A DNA stretch of 64,000 nt from Mesorhizobium sp. WSM3860 (GCF_002294995.1 NZ_NSGF01000010.1:1-64000); one strand, 5' to 3'. Numbered from the stretch's first letter, positions 19,613 to 29,920 are shown. Numbers and translations are program-made. The notes: generated by a model not told the origin, from the letters alone.

Positions 19613-20999
19613 CAGCCTCCGCCTGCAATTGCTGGCATGGGTGGTGCTGCCGCTGGCCGCACTGGTGACGGTCAACCTGTGGACCAGCCAGCGCAACGCG
19701 CTGGCGACGGCGGATCTGGTCACCGACCGGATGCTGGTCGGCTCGGCGCGCGCGATCGCCGAGCGGGTGGCGATGGCCGACGGCGTGCTCGACGCCACCA
19801 TTCCGCCGGCGGCGATCGAGATGTTCGACACCGGCGACCGCGACAGCGTTTACTACCGGGTCGAGACCGCGAACGGCCGGCTGCTGACCGGCTATCCCGA
19901 CCTCCCCCAGGCGCCGCAGAGCGGCAGCATCGAGGCTTCCTATCGCGATCACCGGCTGCGTCTGGCAACGCTCAGCCATGCCGTGATCGGCGCCGGCACC
20001 GATTCGCCGATCAGGGTAACGGTGGGCGTCACGCTCGCCGGCCACGACGCGATGGTGCAGCGACTGTGGTTCAGCGCCTTTGCCCAGCAGCTGGCGCTGG
20101 TGGCGATCGCCGGCCTCTTCGTGCTGCTTGGCCTGCGCCGCGGGCTGGCGCCGCTGATGCGCCTGCGCGATGCGGTGCGCTCGCCGGACCGCAGCGATCT
20201 CGACCCGGTCGAGGTGCCGGGCGCGCAAAGCGAAATCCGGCCGCTGATCGACGCGCTCAACGCCTATATGGAGCGCGTGCGGGCGCAGATGGCGGCGCAG
20301 CGCCGCTTCATCGCCAATGCCGCGCACCAGCTGCGCACGCCGCTGGCGCTCATGTCGACGCAGGCGAGCTATGCGCTGCGCGAAAGCGCCGCCGACCGGC
20401 GCGAGGAGGCGCTGGTGGCCCTGCAGGCAGGCTCCGGCCGACTGGCGCGGCTGGCCGAACAGCTGCTCACGCTCTCGCGCGCCGAGCCAGGCAGCCGGCG
20501 GCCGCGCGTCGACCGCATCGACCTCACCGAAGCCGCCCGCCAGGTGCTGGAAACACATGCGCCGAAGGCCGTCGAGCGCGACATCGATCTTGGGCTCGAG
20601 GAAGCCGGACCTGTTCCCGTCATCGGCGACGGCACCATGCTGCGCGAGATGATCGTCAACCTGGTCGACAACGCGCTGCGCTACACGCCAGCTGGCGGCA
20701 CGGTGACCGTCAAGCTGGCCGCGATCGATCGCGATGGCGTGCTGACGGTCACCGACACCGGTCCCGGCATTCCGGCCGAAGAGCGGGAGCAGGTCTTCGA
20801 ACGCTTCTACCGTATTGCCGGTGCTGCCGAGGAAGGCAGCGGGCTCGGGCTCGCGATCGTACGCGAGGTGGTCGAGAATGCCGGCGGCAGCGTTGCGCTT
20901 GGCGAGGCCGCCGGCAGCGGGCTCAGGGTCGAGGTCCGGCTGCCGCTCGCCGCACCCAAAGACAGGCCGACTGGAGCGGTCAGGTCCCCTGCTCGTTGA
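19602..20999 (+). CDS. TctE-like sensor histidine kinase
   Basis: The 465-residue kinase starts MKISSLRLQLLAWVVLPL with one membrane helix, followed by a periplasmic domain of about 120 residues of the 2CSK_N type found in TctE. A second helix is at about 155-178 (QLALVAIAGLFVLLGL). H242 in NAAHQLRTPLA is the phosphorylation site; the ATPase has NLVDNALRYTP, DTGPGIP and GSGLGLAIV. TctE homologues sense small carboxylates. The ligand here is unknown. Its 3' end overlaps the end of the convergent permease gene by 20 bases. Confidence 0.92.
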   Translation: MKISSLRLQLLAWVVLPLAALVTVNLWTSQRNALATADLVTDRMLVGSARAIAERVAMADGVLDATIPPAAIEMFDTGDRDSVYYRVETANGRLLTGYPDLPQAPQSGSIEASYRDHRLRLATLSHAVIGAGTDSPIRVTVGVTLAGHDAMVQRLWFSAFAQQLALVAIAGLFVLLGLRRGLAPLMRLRDAVRSPDRSDLDPVEVPGAQSEIRPLIDALNAYMERVRAQMAAQRRFIANAAHQLRTPLALMSTQASYALRESAADRREEALVALQAGSGRLARLAEQLLTLSRAEPGSRRPRVDRIDLTEAARQVLETHAPKAVERDIDLGLEEAGPVPVIGDGTMLREMIVNLVDNALRYTPAGGTVTVKLAAIDRDGVLTVTDTGPGIPAEEREQVFERFYRIAGAAEEGSGLGLAIVREVVENAGGSVALGEAAGSGLRVEVRLPLAAPKDRPTGAVRSPAR

Positions 21000-21855
21000 A
21001 CGGCGCCGGACGCCATTTGACGACGTAGTTCTCGAAGCGCGTGATGATGAACTCCACCACCAGCGCCATCACCGCCAGGATAATCATGGCGGCGAAGACG
21101 CCATTGGCGTTGAAGGCGCCCTGGGCGGTCGAGATCAGCAAGCCCATGCCCTGCTTGGCGCCGAGGAACTCGCCGACCACCGCGCCGACCAGCGCGAAGC
21201 CGAAGCTGACATGCAGGCTCGCCAGGATCCAGCTCATGGCCGACGGAATGATGACTGTGGCGGTGATCTGGTAGGGCGAGGCGCCGAGGATCTGAGCGTT
21301 GGCGATCATCGCCCTATCGGCCTCGCGCACGCCCTGGAAGGCGTTGGCGAAGACCACGAAGAACACCATGACGACGGCCAGCGCCACCTTGGAGGCCATG
21401 CCGAGGCCGAGCGCTATGATGAAGACCGAGCCCAGCACGACGCGCGGCACCGAGTTGGCGATCTTGATGTAGATCGAAAACACATCCGCCAGGAGCTTGT
21501 TGCGGCCAAGGACGATGCCGGCGGCGATGCCGCCGACGGCGCCGATGGCGAAGCCGAGGAAGGTTTCCTCAAGCGTCACATAGATCTGCAGCCAGAGCGG
21601 CCCCTGCGAGGTGCCCTCGGTAACCCAGGACCAGATCTGCTCCCAGATGCCGGAGGGGCTTGAGAAGAAGAACGGATCGATGACGCCGTAGTCGGCGCCA
21701 AGCTCCCAAAGGGCGAGGAAGACGATCAGGATGGCGAGCCGCAGGCCGATGACCAGGGCATGGCGACGGCGCAGCCGCGCCCTCGCCCGGGCTTCCGCGG
21801 CGACGATCGAGGTCGCGCGGGCGGCTTGATCAGAGGCTGGAGAGATGGCGGTCAT
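20980..21855 (-). CDS. ABC transporter permease, nitrate/sulfonate/taurine type
   Basis: AGGAG seven bases upstream fixes the start at 21855. The 291-residue protein has six helices and a binding-protein-dependent permease domain with the cytoplasmic EAA loop (VREADRAMIANAQILGASPYQ, then IIPSAMSWILASLHVSFG). It resembles the SsuC/TauC/ThiX group. It follows the ATPase by 13 bases and completes a binding protein - ATPase - permease operon. Confidence 0.9.
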   Translation of the reverse strand: MTAISPASDQAARATSIVAAEARARARLRRRHALVIGLRLAILIVFLALWELGADYGVIDPFFFSSPSGIWEQIWSWVTEGTSQGPLWLQIYVTLEETFLGFAIGAVGGIAAGIVLGRNKLLADVFSIYIKIANSVPRVVLGSVFIIALGLGMASKVALAVVMVFFVVFANAFQGVREADRAMIANAQILGASPYQITATVIIPSAMSWILASLHVSFGFALVGAVVGEFLGAKQGMGLLISTAQGAFNANGVFAAMIILAVMALVVEFIITRFENYVVKWRPAPFNEQGT

Positions 21856-21868
21856 GGCAAGTCTCCTT

Positions 21869-22723
21869 TCAATGGCCGGTCTGCAGGCCGCGGCTCTGGC
21901 CGAGCTGCACTTCCTCACGCAGGTCGTTCCAGATCACCTTGGCGATCTCGATGAATTTCTGATCGTAGCGGATGTCGGCCATGACGCGCGGGCGCGGCAG
22001 GTCGATGCGGTAAACGCTCTTCACCGTGCCCGGCCCGGCGGTGAGCACATAGACCTTGTCGGCCAGCGCCACCGCCTCCTCGAGATCGTGAGTGACGAAG
22101 ACGACGGAGGATTTGAGCTCCGACCAGAGGCCGAGCAGCTCGTCCTGCATGGCGGTGCGGGTCTGCATGTCGAGCGCGCTGAACGGCTCGTCCATCAGCA
22201 GTATCTTCGGCTGGTTGATGAACGTTTGCGCCAGCGCGACCCGCTTGCGCATGCCGCCAGAGAGCTGGTGCGGATAGTGTTTCTCGAAACGCGCAAGGCC
22301 GACGCGGGCGATCCAGTCGCGCGCCCGGTCATAGGCTTGAGCCTTCGGCGTGCCGCGATAGAGCGGGCCGGCGGCGACATTGTCGATGACGCTGCGCCAC
22401 GGAAACAGCGCGTCCGCCTGGAAGACGAAACCGATGTCGCGGCTGATCTCGGTGACGGGATTGCCCATGACGCGGACATTGCCGGTCGTCGGCCTGAGCA
22501 GCCCGGTGACGAGGTTGAGCGTCGTCGACTTGCCGCAGCCGGTCGGCCCGACGACACAGGCGAACTCCCCGCGCGCCACCGTCATGGTGAAATCGCGGAT
22601 GGCCGTCATCATATGGCCGTCGGGCGTGACGAAGCGCAGCGTCACATCGTCGATGGCGATCGCGGCATCGGCCGGCGGCGCGGCCGGAGACAATTTCTCG
22701 GCCGCCATGGTTTGCAACTGCAT
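21869..22723 (-). CDS. ABC transporter ATPase, nitrate/sulfonate/taurine type
   Basis: AGGAG seven bases upstream supports the ATG at 22723. Walker A GPTGCGKST, Q-loop FVFQADALFPW, signature LSGGMRKRVALAQ, Walker B ILLMDEPFSALD and the switch THDLEEAVALAD are all intact in 284 residues. The FPWRSVIDNV segment is typical of SsuB/TauB/NrtD-like importers. Its partners are the neighbouring permease and binding protein. Confidence 0.92.
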   Translation of the reverse strand: MQLQTMAAEKLSPAAPPADAAIAIDDVTLRFVTPDGHMMTAIRDFTMTVARGEFACVVGPTGCGKSTTLNLVTGLLRPTTGNVRVMGNPVTEISRDIGFVFQADALFPWRSVIDNVAAGPLYRGTPKAQAYDRARDWIARVGLARFEKHYPHQLSGGMRKRVALAQTFINQPKILLMDEPFSALDMQTRTAMQDELLGLWSELKSSVVFVTHDLEEAVALADKVYVLTAGPGTVKSVYRIDLPRPRVMADIRYDQKFIEIAKVIWNDLREEVQLGQSRGLQTGH

Positions 22724-22888
22724 GGCACACTCCTGTGGCGATGGTGAGGGGATGGCTGGGGCTCGAGCCCATGGGCCCGCCGCGCCTCGGTATCCGGAAA
22801 GGCGCCGCTGCCGAATTGATTCAGGCAAGCGGCGCAACTTGTTGTTCTTGAACGACCGAGCCGGACAGGCCCGGCTCGCCTGTCGGCG

Positions 22889-23902
22889 CTACTTGGCGGC
22901 GTCGACGAATACCGTGGTGTAGGTCTTCGACAGGTCGATCTGCTTGCCCTGCAGGCTCTTCGAGAAGGTCGACAGCACCTTCAGCACCGTCTCCGGGCCA
23001 TCGGCGGGCATGCGGCCGTCAGGCGTGAACATCGCCTTGCCGCCGGCCAACCCTTGCACATAGAGGTCCTTGTTGCCGGCGTAATAATCCTTCGGCATCT
23101 GGTCCGCGATCTCTTCGGCCGAATGGCTGGCGATATACTTCATCGTCTTGACAAAGGCGTTGGCGAGCTTCTGCGCCTCGTCCTTATGGCTCTCGATCCA
23201 AGCGGACTGGACATAGAAGGAGGCCGCCGGATAGTCGCCGCCCAGCGCTTCCTTGGTCTTTTCCGGCGTGCGCATGTCGACCAACACCTTGGCCTCGCCG
23301 GTCTGGAGCAGCTTAGCGATGGTCGGCTCGGTGGTCATGCCGGCCTGGATCTGGTCCTGCTTGACGGCGGCGATGAAAGTGTTGCCGGCGCCCACCGGCA
23401 GAAGCGTGTAGTCGCCCGGCTTCAGGCCGTTGCGCACGGCAAGATACTGGGTGAGGAAATCGGTCGAGGAGCCAAGACCGGTGACGCCGAGCGTCGCGCC
23501 CTTGAAGTCGGCCGGCGACTTGATCTCCGGATGCTTGGCCGAAACCAGCTCGACCTCGCCCGGCGCCTGGCTGAACTGGACGATCGACTGGATGTATTTG
23601 CCCTTCGACTGCAAGTCGACGGTGTGGTCGTAGAATCCGACGACGCCCTGCACGGCACCGGCCAGCAATTCATTCTCGGCCTCGACGCCGGCGCGGGAGT
23701 TGACGAGCTCGACATCGAGCCCCTCATCCTTGAAGTAGCCGAGTTGCTGGGTGAGCACGGCCGGCAGATAGATCTGCTTTTCCATGCCGCCGACGATGAT
23801 GGTGATCTTGTCGGCAGCCGATGCCGCCGTGGCGCCCGCGGCGACGATGGCAAACGAAAGCGCCGCCGAACGCAAGACGCACTTCGAGATGAAACCGGTC
23901 AC
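22889..23902 (-). CDS. ABC transporter substrate-binding protein (NMT1/SsuA-like)
   Basis: A GTG start at 23902 follows a strong GGAGGAAG ribosome site. Residues 1-29 are a signal peptide ending ASAA, then DKITIIVGGMEKQIYLPAVLTQQLGYFKDEGLDVEL introduces an NMT1/SsuA-like periplasmic binding fold. The 337-residue length is normal. Such proteins bind sulfonates, nitrate, pyrimidine precursors or aromatic acids; the ligand cannot be told. It is the first gene of the importer operon, with a 165-base gap to the ATPase. Confidence 0.88.
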   Translation of the reverse strand: MTGFISKCVLRSAALSFAIVAAGATAASAADKITIIVGGMEKQIYLPAVLTQQLGYFKDEGLDVELVNSRAGVEAENELLAGAVQGVVGFYDHTVDLQSKGKYIQSIVQFSQAPGEVELVSAKHPEIKSPADFKGATLGVTGLGSSTDFLTQYLAVRNGLKPGDYTLLPVGAGNTFIAAVKQDQIQAGMTTEPTIAKLLQTGEAKVLVDMRTPEKTKEALGGDYPAASFYVQSAWIESHKDEAQKLANAFVKTMKYIASHSAEEIADQMPKDYYAGNKDLYVQGLAGGKAMFTPDGRMPADGPETVLKVLSTFSKSLQGKQIDLSKTYTTVFVDAAK

Positions 23903-24079
23903 GTAACTTCCTCCACCTGGGCGGCGTGCATTAGGCTGCGCCGCATTTTCCTCCTTGCCGGTCCGCTCCCGGACCGGTCACGCGGCGAACGCCGCAAAAC
24001 TGTCATGGCACGCCCAAGCTTTCAGCTGGCTTTCAGTCATTTTAGCGGCCGAACGAACGAATGCCGCAGCTATCGTTGG

Positions 24080-24859
24080 TCACGAAGCGGCGAAGCCAAG
24101 CACATCGCGCATACCGTATTCGCCTGGACACTGGCCGGCGGCCCAGAGTGCCGCCGCGATGGCGCCGCGAGCAAACATCGAGCGATCGCCAGCCGAATGC
24201 GAGAGCGTGAGCGCCTCGCCCTCGGCGAGGAAGCTGACGGAATGCTCGCCGACGATGCTGCCGCCGCGCAGCACGGCGAAGCCAATCTCGCCGACAGGGC
24301 GTGTGCCGACAATCCCATTTCGAGCGCGGCGCGCCACCTCATCCAGCCTGACGCCGCGTCCGCGCGCCGCCGCCTCGCCCAACATCAGCGCCGTTCCGGA
24401 CGGCGCATCGACCTTGAAACGATGGTGCGCTTCCAGGATATCGATGTCGCAATCGTCGGACCCAAGCGCCCGCGCCGCCTGCTCCACCAGCCCGATCAGC
24501 ATGTTGAGACCCAGCGAGTAACTGCCGGAGCGCACGATCGCGATCGCCTTCGCCGCGTCGGCGATCATCGCCAGCTCGGAAACATTAAAGCCGGTAGAGC
24601 CGATCACCAGCGCGGGACCGCCGCGCGCCGCGCAGGCCTGTGCCAGTTCGACTGACGCCGCCGGCGTGGTGAAGTCGATGACGACGTCGGCAAGCGCCAG
24701 CGCCTCGTCGCGCCCGACCAGCCCCTCGCCCGCGCTGCCCGGTCGATGGAAGCGGGCGACAAGCTCCAGCTGCGGATCGGCCGCGACGGCCTCCGCCATC
24801 TGCCGGCCCATGCGGCCGAGCGCGCCGGCGATGGCTATTTTCAATGGCTGTTGCGGCAT
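24080..24859 (-). CDS. dapB: 4-hydroxy-tetrahydrodipicolinate reductase
   Basis: [16 protein letters not shown] is the nucleotide-binding glycine loop and [16 protein letters not shown] is the DapB substrate signature with the catalytic His-His and Lys. AAGGA six bases upstream favours the ATG at 24859 over 24865. The 259-residue enzyme reduces the lysine/diaminopimelate intermediate with NAD(P)H. It stands alone between the ABC operon and a repeat element, so it may be the main copy or a paralogue. Confidence 0.92.
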   Translation of the reverse strand: MPQQPLKIAIAGALGRMGRQMAEAVAADPQLELVARFHRPGSAGEGLVGRDEALALADVVIDFTTPAASVELAQACAARGGPALVIGSTGFNVSELAMIADAAKAIAIVRSGSYSLGLNMLIGLVEQAARALGSDDCDIDILEAHHRFKVDAPSGTALMLGEAAARGRGVRLDEVARRARNGIVGTRPVGEIGFAVLRGGSIVGEHSVSFLAEGEALTLSHSAGDRSMFARGAIAAALWAAGQCPGEYGMRDVLGFAAS

Positions 24860-25040
24860 CGTCATCCTTGGGCATAGCGACGCGAAGCGGAGCAACGACC
24901 CAAGGATCCATGCCGTGAACTCAGCCGAAGAATGCAGCGGAGCAGAATTCTTACCCGCAGCAACACTTTGAAGTCACCGCATGGATCCTGGGGTCTACGC
25001 CGCTTCGCTTCGCTCGCTGCTTCGCCCCAAGATGACGAAG
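24860..25040. repeat. Inverted repeat pair with GGATCC cores
   Basis: The sequence around GACCCAAGGATCCATGCCG (24896-24914) reappears inverted around CGCATGGATCCTGGGGTC (24979-24996), with flanking alternations of AGCGGAG/CTTCGCT. Together they form a long imperfect hairpin of the kind dispersed in Rhizobiales genomes. It contains no gene and touches the dapB ribosome site. Confidence 0.65.
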
Positions 25041-25121
25041 CGGTAAGCGTTGCGACCAGTCTCTCAGGCACTCGACCTGCCAATCCGCACTTGGACCTGG
25101 AACACTCGCCCCAAATAGCCA

Positions 25122-27226
25122 TCAGAGCGCGCGCAGCCAGACCTTGTTGTCGTGGAGGGCGGCACCGCCATAGGGCGCCGGCGCGTCGGCGCCGGTCAGA
25201 ACGTTGATACCTTCGCCGCGCTCATGCGCGCTGTTCGGCCAGATGCCTTCCGCAATCACCACGCCGCGCTTCACGCCGTCGAAGAACCTGGCGTGCAGCA
25301 CCACGTCGCCGCGCCGGTTGCCGATCTCGACGCGGCCGCCATTCTCGACGCCGAGCGCCGCGGCATCTTCCGGGTGCAGCAAAAGCTCCGGCCTGCCTTC
25401 CTTGGCCCTCGACACCGGCGTTTCGGCAAAACTGGAATTGAGGAAATTGCGCGCCGGCGAAGTTGCCAGCCGGAACGGATGCTCCTCGTCCGCGACCTCG
25501 ATCAGCTCGACATGGTCGGGAAATTCCGGCAGCCGCTCGACCGGTCCGAACAGGCCCATGCTCTTCGGTGGCCGGTTGGGCGCCGACTGCCCGGTCCAAT
25601 TGGGCCGGAAGTGGAATTTCTTGTCGGCATGGCCGAAGCCGTTGACGAAATGCGCGTCGTCGAAATCGGGCTGCAGGTCGACCCACTTCCGTTCCTTCAG
25701 ACTGTCGAAGCTACCTAGCCCGCGCTTGCCGAGAATGATGTCGATATGCTCTTTCTCGGTCAGGCCGAAGCCCGGCCGGTCGCCGACGCCCAGCCGCTTT
25801 CCGAGCTCCTCATTGACATAGTGGTTGGTGCGCGCCCTTCCGGCGGCTCGATCAGCTTGGGGCCGAGCGTGATGTGCTGGTTGCCGCCGCCCTTGTAGAT
25901 GTCGTCATGCTCCAAAAACATCGTCGCCGGCAGCACGACGTCGGCGAGCTTGGCCGTATCGGTCATGAACTGCTCGTGCACGCAGGTGAACAGGTCCTCG
26001 CGCAGGAAACCCTTTCTCACCAGCCGCTGCTCGGGCGCGACATTGGCGGGATTGGTGTTCTGGATCAGCATCGCCGTCACCGGCGGGCCGCCATAAAGCG
26101 AATCCTCGGCACCGGTCAGCACCGGGCCGATGCGCGAATGGTCGAGATAGCGCACCTTCGGGTCGCGCATCGCGGTGCCTTCGAGCACATCCTGGTTCAG
26201 CTTGAAGATGCCGGAATTGGAGTGAAAGGCGCCGCCGCCCTCATATTGCCAGGCGCCGGTAACCGCCGCGATGCATGAGGCGGCATGCATGTTGACCGAG
26301 CCGTTGCGCTGGCGTGCAAAACCGTAACCGAGGCGGAAGTAGGTCTTCTTCGTTGTGCCGACCAGATGCGCGAAGGTCTCGATCTCGCTGACTGTCAGAC
26401 CCGTGATTGTCGCGGCCCATTCCGGCGTGCGCGTCCTCAGATGTTCTTCCAGCCCGCGCGGATCGTCGGTGTATTTTTCCAGATAGGCGCGGTCGGCAAA
26501 CCCATCGCGAAACAGCACATGCATGACCGCGCAGGCCAGCGCGCCGTCGGTGCCGGGTTTTAGCACCAGGCCGAGATCGGCCTGCTTCATAGTGGCGTTG
26601 TCGTAGATGTCGACGACCACGATCCTGGCGCCGCGCTCTTTTCGCGCCCTGGTCGCATGGGTCATGACATTGACCTGCGTGACCACGGCATTGGTGCCCC
26701 AGATCACCACGCAGTCGGACTTCGCCATCTCGCGCGGATCAGGACCGCGCAAGGCGCCTGCCCCCATCATCCAACCGGTCCAGGCGAGATTGGTGCAGAT
26801 CGAGCCGAAGAAGCCTGAGTATTTCTTCGCATGCCGCAACCGCTCGATGCCGTCGCGCTGCACCAGCCCCATCGTGCCGGCGTAGAAATAGGGCCAGACC
26901 GTTTCCGAGCCATATGTCTCTTCGGCGGCGATGAATTTTTCCGCCACGAGGTCGAGAGCCGCTTCCCAGCTGGATTCCTTCCAACCCCCCTCGCCCTTGC
27001 TGCCTGAGCGCACCAGCGGCTTCAGCAACCGGTCAGGATGATGCACCCGGTCGGCATAGCGCGCGACCTTGGCGCAGACGACGCCCGCCGTGTAGCTGTT
27101 CGCCTTCGCGCCGTGGACGCGGCCGATGCGGTTGTTGTCGAGCAGCTCGACCTCGAGCGCGCAGGTGGAAGGACAGTCATGAGGACAGGCCGAATGGCCG
27201 ATCCTTAGCTTGGCGTGCTGGTTCAT
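25122..27226 (-). pseudogene. Molybdopterin oxidoreductase, interrupted by a frameshift
   Basis: The first frame (27226 down to about 25840) encodes the molybdopterin oxidoreductase N-terminus: CPHDCPSTC plus a later VCAK for a 4Fe-4S cluster, then the Mo-cofactor domain (WPYFYAGTMGLVQRDG, SDCVVIWGTNA, KPGTDGALA, LPATMFLEHDD). At EPPEG (about 25833-25846) one base appears to be missing. The expected continuation NHYVNEELGKRLGVGDRPG is readable in another frame, which stays open to 25122 and ends in the molybdopterin dinucleotide-binding domain (LLLHPEDAAALGVENG). Joined, it would be a full-length enzyme of about 700 residues. It is either a pseudogene or a sequencing error in a GC-rich stretch. 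The start at 27226 (MNQHAKLRIGHSACPHDC) has only a weak ribosome site. Confidence 0.8.
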
Positions 27227-27281
27227 GCGAGGGTGTGTAGCGGGTTTTGGAGGAGAGGTGTAGGGCCAGATGTGACTAGCC

Positions 27282-27458
27282 AATCTCCCCCCTTGTGGGG
27301 GAGATGTCCGGCAGGACAGAGGGGGGCGCGAAGGAACGCCAGCTTTTGATATTGTCAGCTATAACCACTCGGCGGCCGGTCGCTTACAAAGAGTTGATAA
27401 GCCGCGGGACAGCGCCCCCCTCTGCCCTGCCGGGCATCTCCCCCACAAGGGGGGAGAT
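27282..27458. repeat. Large inverted repeat of the dispersed ATCTCCCC family
   Basis: Two arms of about 47 bases (27282-27330 and 27412-27458) are near-perfect inverted copies, each with a CCTTGTGGGGGAGAT core and a GCAGG-ACAGAGGGGGGCGC extension. They enclose about 80 bases. They lie between two minus-strand genes, the ABC-F ATPase and the oxidoreductase. Confidence 0.85.
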
Positions 27459-27465
27459 CAGCTAA

Positions 27466-29343
27466 TCACTCCGCGATCCCCTCTTCATACTCCGCCGACA
27501 TCGTCAGCCACTTGTCCTCGTTTTGCGCCAGCGTCTGCGCAAGCTGCGAGCGCTCCTTGGCCAGCCGCGTCGCGGTGGACGGATCCTTTTCGTAGATCGC
27601 CGGGTTGGCGAGCTCGTCCTCGATCAGATCGATGCGCTTGCGGAGGCGGTCCATAAGTGCCTCGGTGGCGCGGATCTCCTTGGCTAAAGGCTCGAGCGCC
27701 GAGCGCCTCGCGGCCGCTTCGCGGCGGCGGTCGGCCTTGGATGCCTTGTCCGCTTCCTTCTGCTCGCGACGATTGGATGAGACGCCGGTGACCAGGGTTT
27801 TGTAATCCTCCAGGTCTCCGTCATAAGGATTGACCGCGCCGTCCTTGACCAACCAGAGCCGATCGGCGGTGGCCTCGAGCAGATGCCGGTCGTGCGAGAT
27901 GAGGATCACCGCGCCGGGAAAATCGTTGAGCGCATGGATCAGCGATTCGCGGCTGTCGATGTCGAGGTGGTTGGTCGGCTCGTCGAGGATGAAGAGGTTC
28001 GGGCCCTCGAAGGCCGAGAGGCCCATCAGGAGCCGCGCCTTCTCGCCGCCGGACAGGTCCTTGGCCGCGGTGTTCATCTTTTCGGTCGACAGGCCGAACT
28101 GGGCGACGCGGGCGCGCACCTTGGCTTCCGGCGCATCCGGCATCAACCGGCGCACATGCTCATAGGCGCTTTCCTCGGGGCGCAGATCGTCGAGCTGGTG
28201 CTGCGCGAAGATCGCCACTTTCAGGCCCGGCGCCACCGTCACCGTTCCGGTTTCGGCCTTGAGCCGGCCGGCGAGCATCTTGGCGAAGGTCGACTTGCCG
28301 TTGCCGTTGGCGCCGAGCAGCGCGATGCGGTCATCGGCATCGATGCGCAGCGTCATCTTCTTCAGCACCGGATTGCCCTCGGTGTAGCCGACATTGACGC
28401 CGTTGAGCGCCAGGATCGGCGAAGCCACCGTCTTCACCGGCTCGGGGAAGGAGAACGGCCGCACGGTGTCGTTCACCACCGCGGCGATCGGCTTCAGCTT
28501 TTCCAGCGCCTTCAGCCGCGATTGAGCCTGCCTCGCCTTGGAGGCCTTGGCGCGGAAACGCTCGACGAAGGATTCCATATGCTTGCGCTGCGCTTCCTGC
28601 TTGGCGCGGCTCTTTTCCTGCAGCTCGCGCTGCTCGGTGAGCTGGCGCTCGAACTGGTCGTAGCCGCCGCGCCAGAAGGTCAGCTTCTTCTGGTCGAGAT
28701 GGACGATCGAATTGACCGCGCGGTTGAGCAGGTCGCGATCGTGGGAGATGAGCAAAACCGTGTGCGGATACTTTGCGACATAGTTCTCGAGCCAGAGCGT
28801 GCCTTCGAGATCGAGATAGTTGGTCGGCTCGTCGAGAAGCAGGAGATCGGGTTCGGAGAACAGCACGGCGGCCAAAGCGACGCGCATGCGCCAGCCGCCG
28901 GAGAAGGACGAAGCCGGGCGCTTCTGCGCGGCATCGTCGAAGCCGAGGCCGGCAAGGATGGTGGCGGCGCGGGATTCGGCCGAATGCGCGTCGATGTCGG
29001 CGAGCCGCGTGTGGATTTCCGCGATGCGGTGCGGATCGGTCGCGGTCTTCTCCTCTTCCAGCAAAGCCTGTCGCTCGACATCGGCTTTCAGCACGATGTC
29101 GATCAGCGGCTCCTCGGTGCCCGGCGCTTCCTGCGCCACCTGGCCGATGCGGGTGTTTTTCGGCAGGCTGATCGAGCCAGTCTCGGACGGGAAATCGCCG
29201 GTGATTGCCTTGAACAGTGTCGTCTTGCCGGTGCCATTGCGGCCGACGAGACCGGCCTTGGTGCCGGCCGGCAGGGTCAGCGAGGCATGATCGAGAAGCA
29301 GGCGCCCCGCCATGCGCAGCGAGAGGTCGTTGATGATAAGCAT
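27466..29343 (-). CDS. ABC-F family ATP-binding protein
   Basis: The 625-residue protein has two ABC domains and no membrane segment. Domain 1 has GRNGTGKTTLF, FSGGWRMRVALA and LLLLDEPTNYLD; domain 2 has GANGNGKSTFA, LSGGEKARLLMG and LFILDEPTNHLD. Between them is the ABC-F interdomain linker of about 80 charged residues (QLTEQRELQEKSRAKQEAQRKHMESFVERF), and the tail is a coiled coil. ABC-F proteins act on the ribosome; the pattern is closest to the Uup/YheS group. ATG 29343 gives MLIINDLSLR; a longer start lacks support. Confidence 0.9.
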   Translation of the reverse strand: MLIINDLSLRMAGRLLLDHASLTLPAGTKAGLVGRNGTGKTTLFKAITGDFPSETGSISLPKNTRIGQVAQEAPGTEEPLIDIVLKADVERQALLEEEKTATDPHRIAEIHTRLADIDAHSAESRAATILAGLGFDDAAQKRPASSFSGGWRMRVALAAVLFSEPDLLLLDEPTNYLDLEGTLWLENYVAKYPHTVLLISHDRDLLNRAVNSIVHLDQKKLTFWRGGYDQFERQLTEQRELQEKSRAKQEAQRKHMESFVERFRAKASKARQAQSRLKALEKLKPIAAVVNDTVRPFSFPEPVKTVASPILALNGVNVGYTEGNPVLKKMTLRIDADDRIALLGANGNGKSTFAKMLAGRLKAETGTVTVAPGLKVAIFAQHQLDDLRPEESAYEHVRRLMPDAPEAKVRARVAQFGLSTEKMNTAAKDLSGGEKARLLMGLSAFEGPNLFILDEPTNHLDIDSRESLIHALNDFPGAVILISHDRHLLEATADRLWLVKDGAVNPYDGDLEDYKTLVTGVSSNRREQKEADKASKADRRREAAARRSALEPLAKEIRATEALMDRLRKRIDLIEDELANPAIYEKDPSTATRLAKERSQLAQTLAQNEDKWLTMSAEYEEGIAE

Positions 29344-29470
29344 GGGCGGGCTTTTGCACCGGACGTCGGCGCTTCGCAAGAGCCAGGCCTGGAGGAAGGC
29401 TCGCCGTGTCCGGGCGCCGGTCCCAAGCCCGATCAGGGAACCAGTTGCCGGCCGAAGCGTTTTGAGGCCC

Positions 29471-29725
29471 GTGATCCGCTATTTCGCCCTCGCCTTCATC
29501 TTCTTCCAGGTCGCCACGACCGCCGCGCTGGCGACACAGGTGGTGCTGTTTGAGGGCGGGACGGCTGCGGTGCTCCCCTTAACTGACCCGGCAAGCGCGG
29601 CGCCGTCGCTGCCAACCTCCGCCCAAGTGGAGGAGATGACCGGCAGGCCAGAGGCGGACGCGACGAAACACCTGCTGATCCAAATTTATCCTGGAAACCA
29701 ATCCCAGCCATCGCCTACGCAATGA
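29471..29725 (+). CDS. Possible small exported protein, 3' part built from a repeat
   Basis: A GTG at 29471 opens a frame beginning VIRYFALAFIFFQVATTAALA, which looks like a signal peptide or membrane anchor. From about 29590 onward the DNA is a copy of the dispersed repeat (CCAAGTGGAGGAGATGACCGGCAGG-like), so the C-terminal half is repeat-encoded. It may be an original small gene whose 3' end was replaced. Weak support. Confidence 0.3.
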   Translation: MIRYFALAFIFFQVATTAALATQVVLFEGGTAAVLPLTDPASAAPSLPTSAQVEEMTGRPEADATKHLLIQIYPGNQSQPSPTQ

Positions 29726-29920
29726 CCGATAGGCCGCCGGCGCAGCGCTTCTGGGCTGCCGGGCGCCGAAAGCTTTTGGCGCAGGCTTGATGCTTTCCGA
29801 AAATTGACTTCAGTTTTTGTCGTGAGCCTGCGAATTTGGAATTGCGCTGTGAGAGTCGCGTGTAAGCGCCAAGAACGATCAAAAACAACAACAATAACTT
29901 GGCTTGTTTAGGAGCTCACG

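Noticed and set aside
24860-25040. Insertion sequence remnant beside dapB
   Set aside because: There is an inverted repeat but no transposase fragment or target duplication visible; it is listed as a repeat only.
27883-29553. Long plus-strand open frame opposite the ABC-F gene
   Set aside because: It has no domain, and the minus-strand gene has two complete ABC cassettes.
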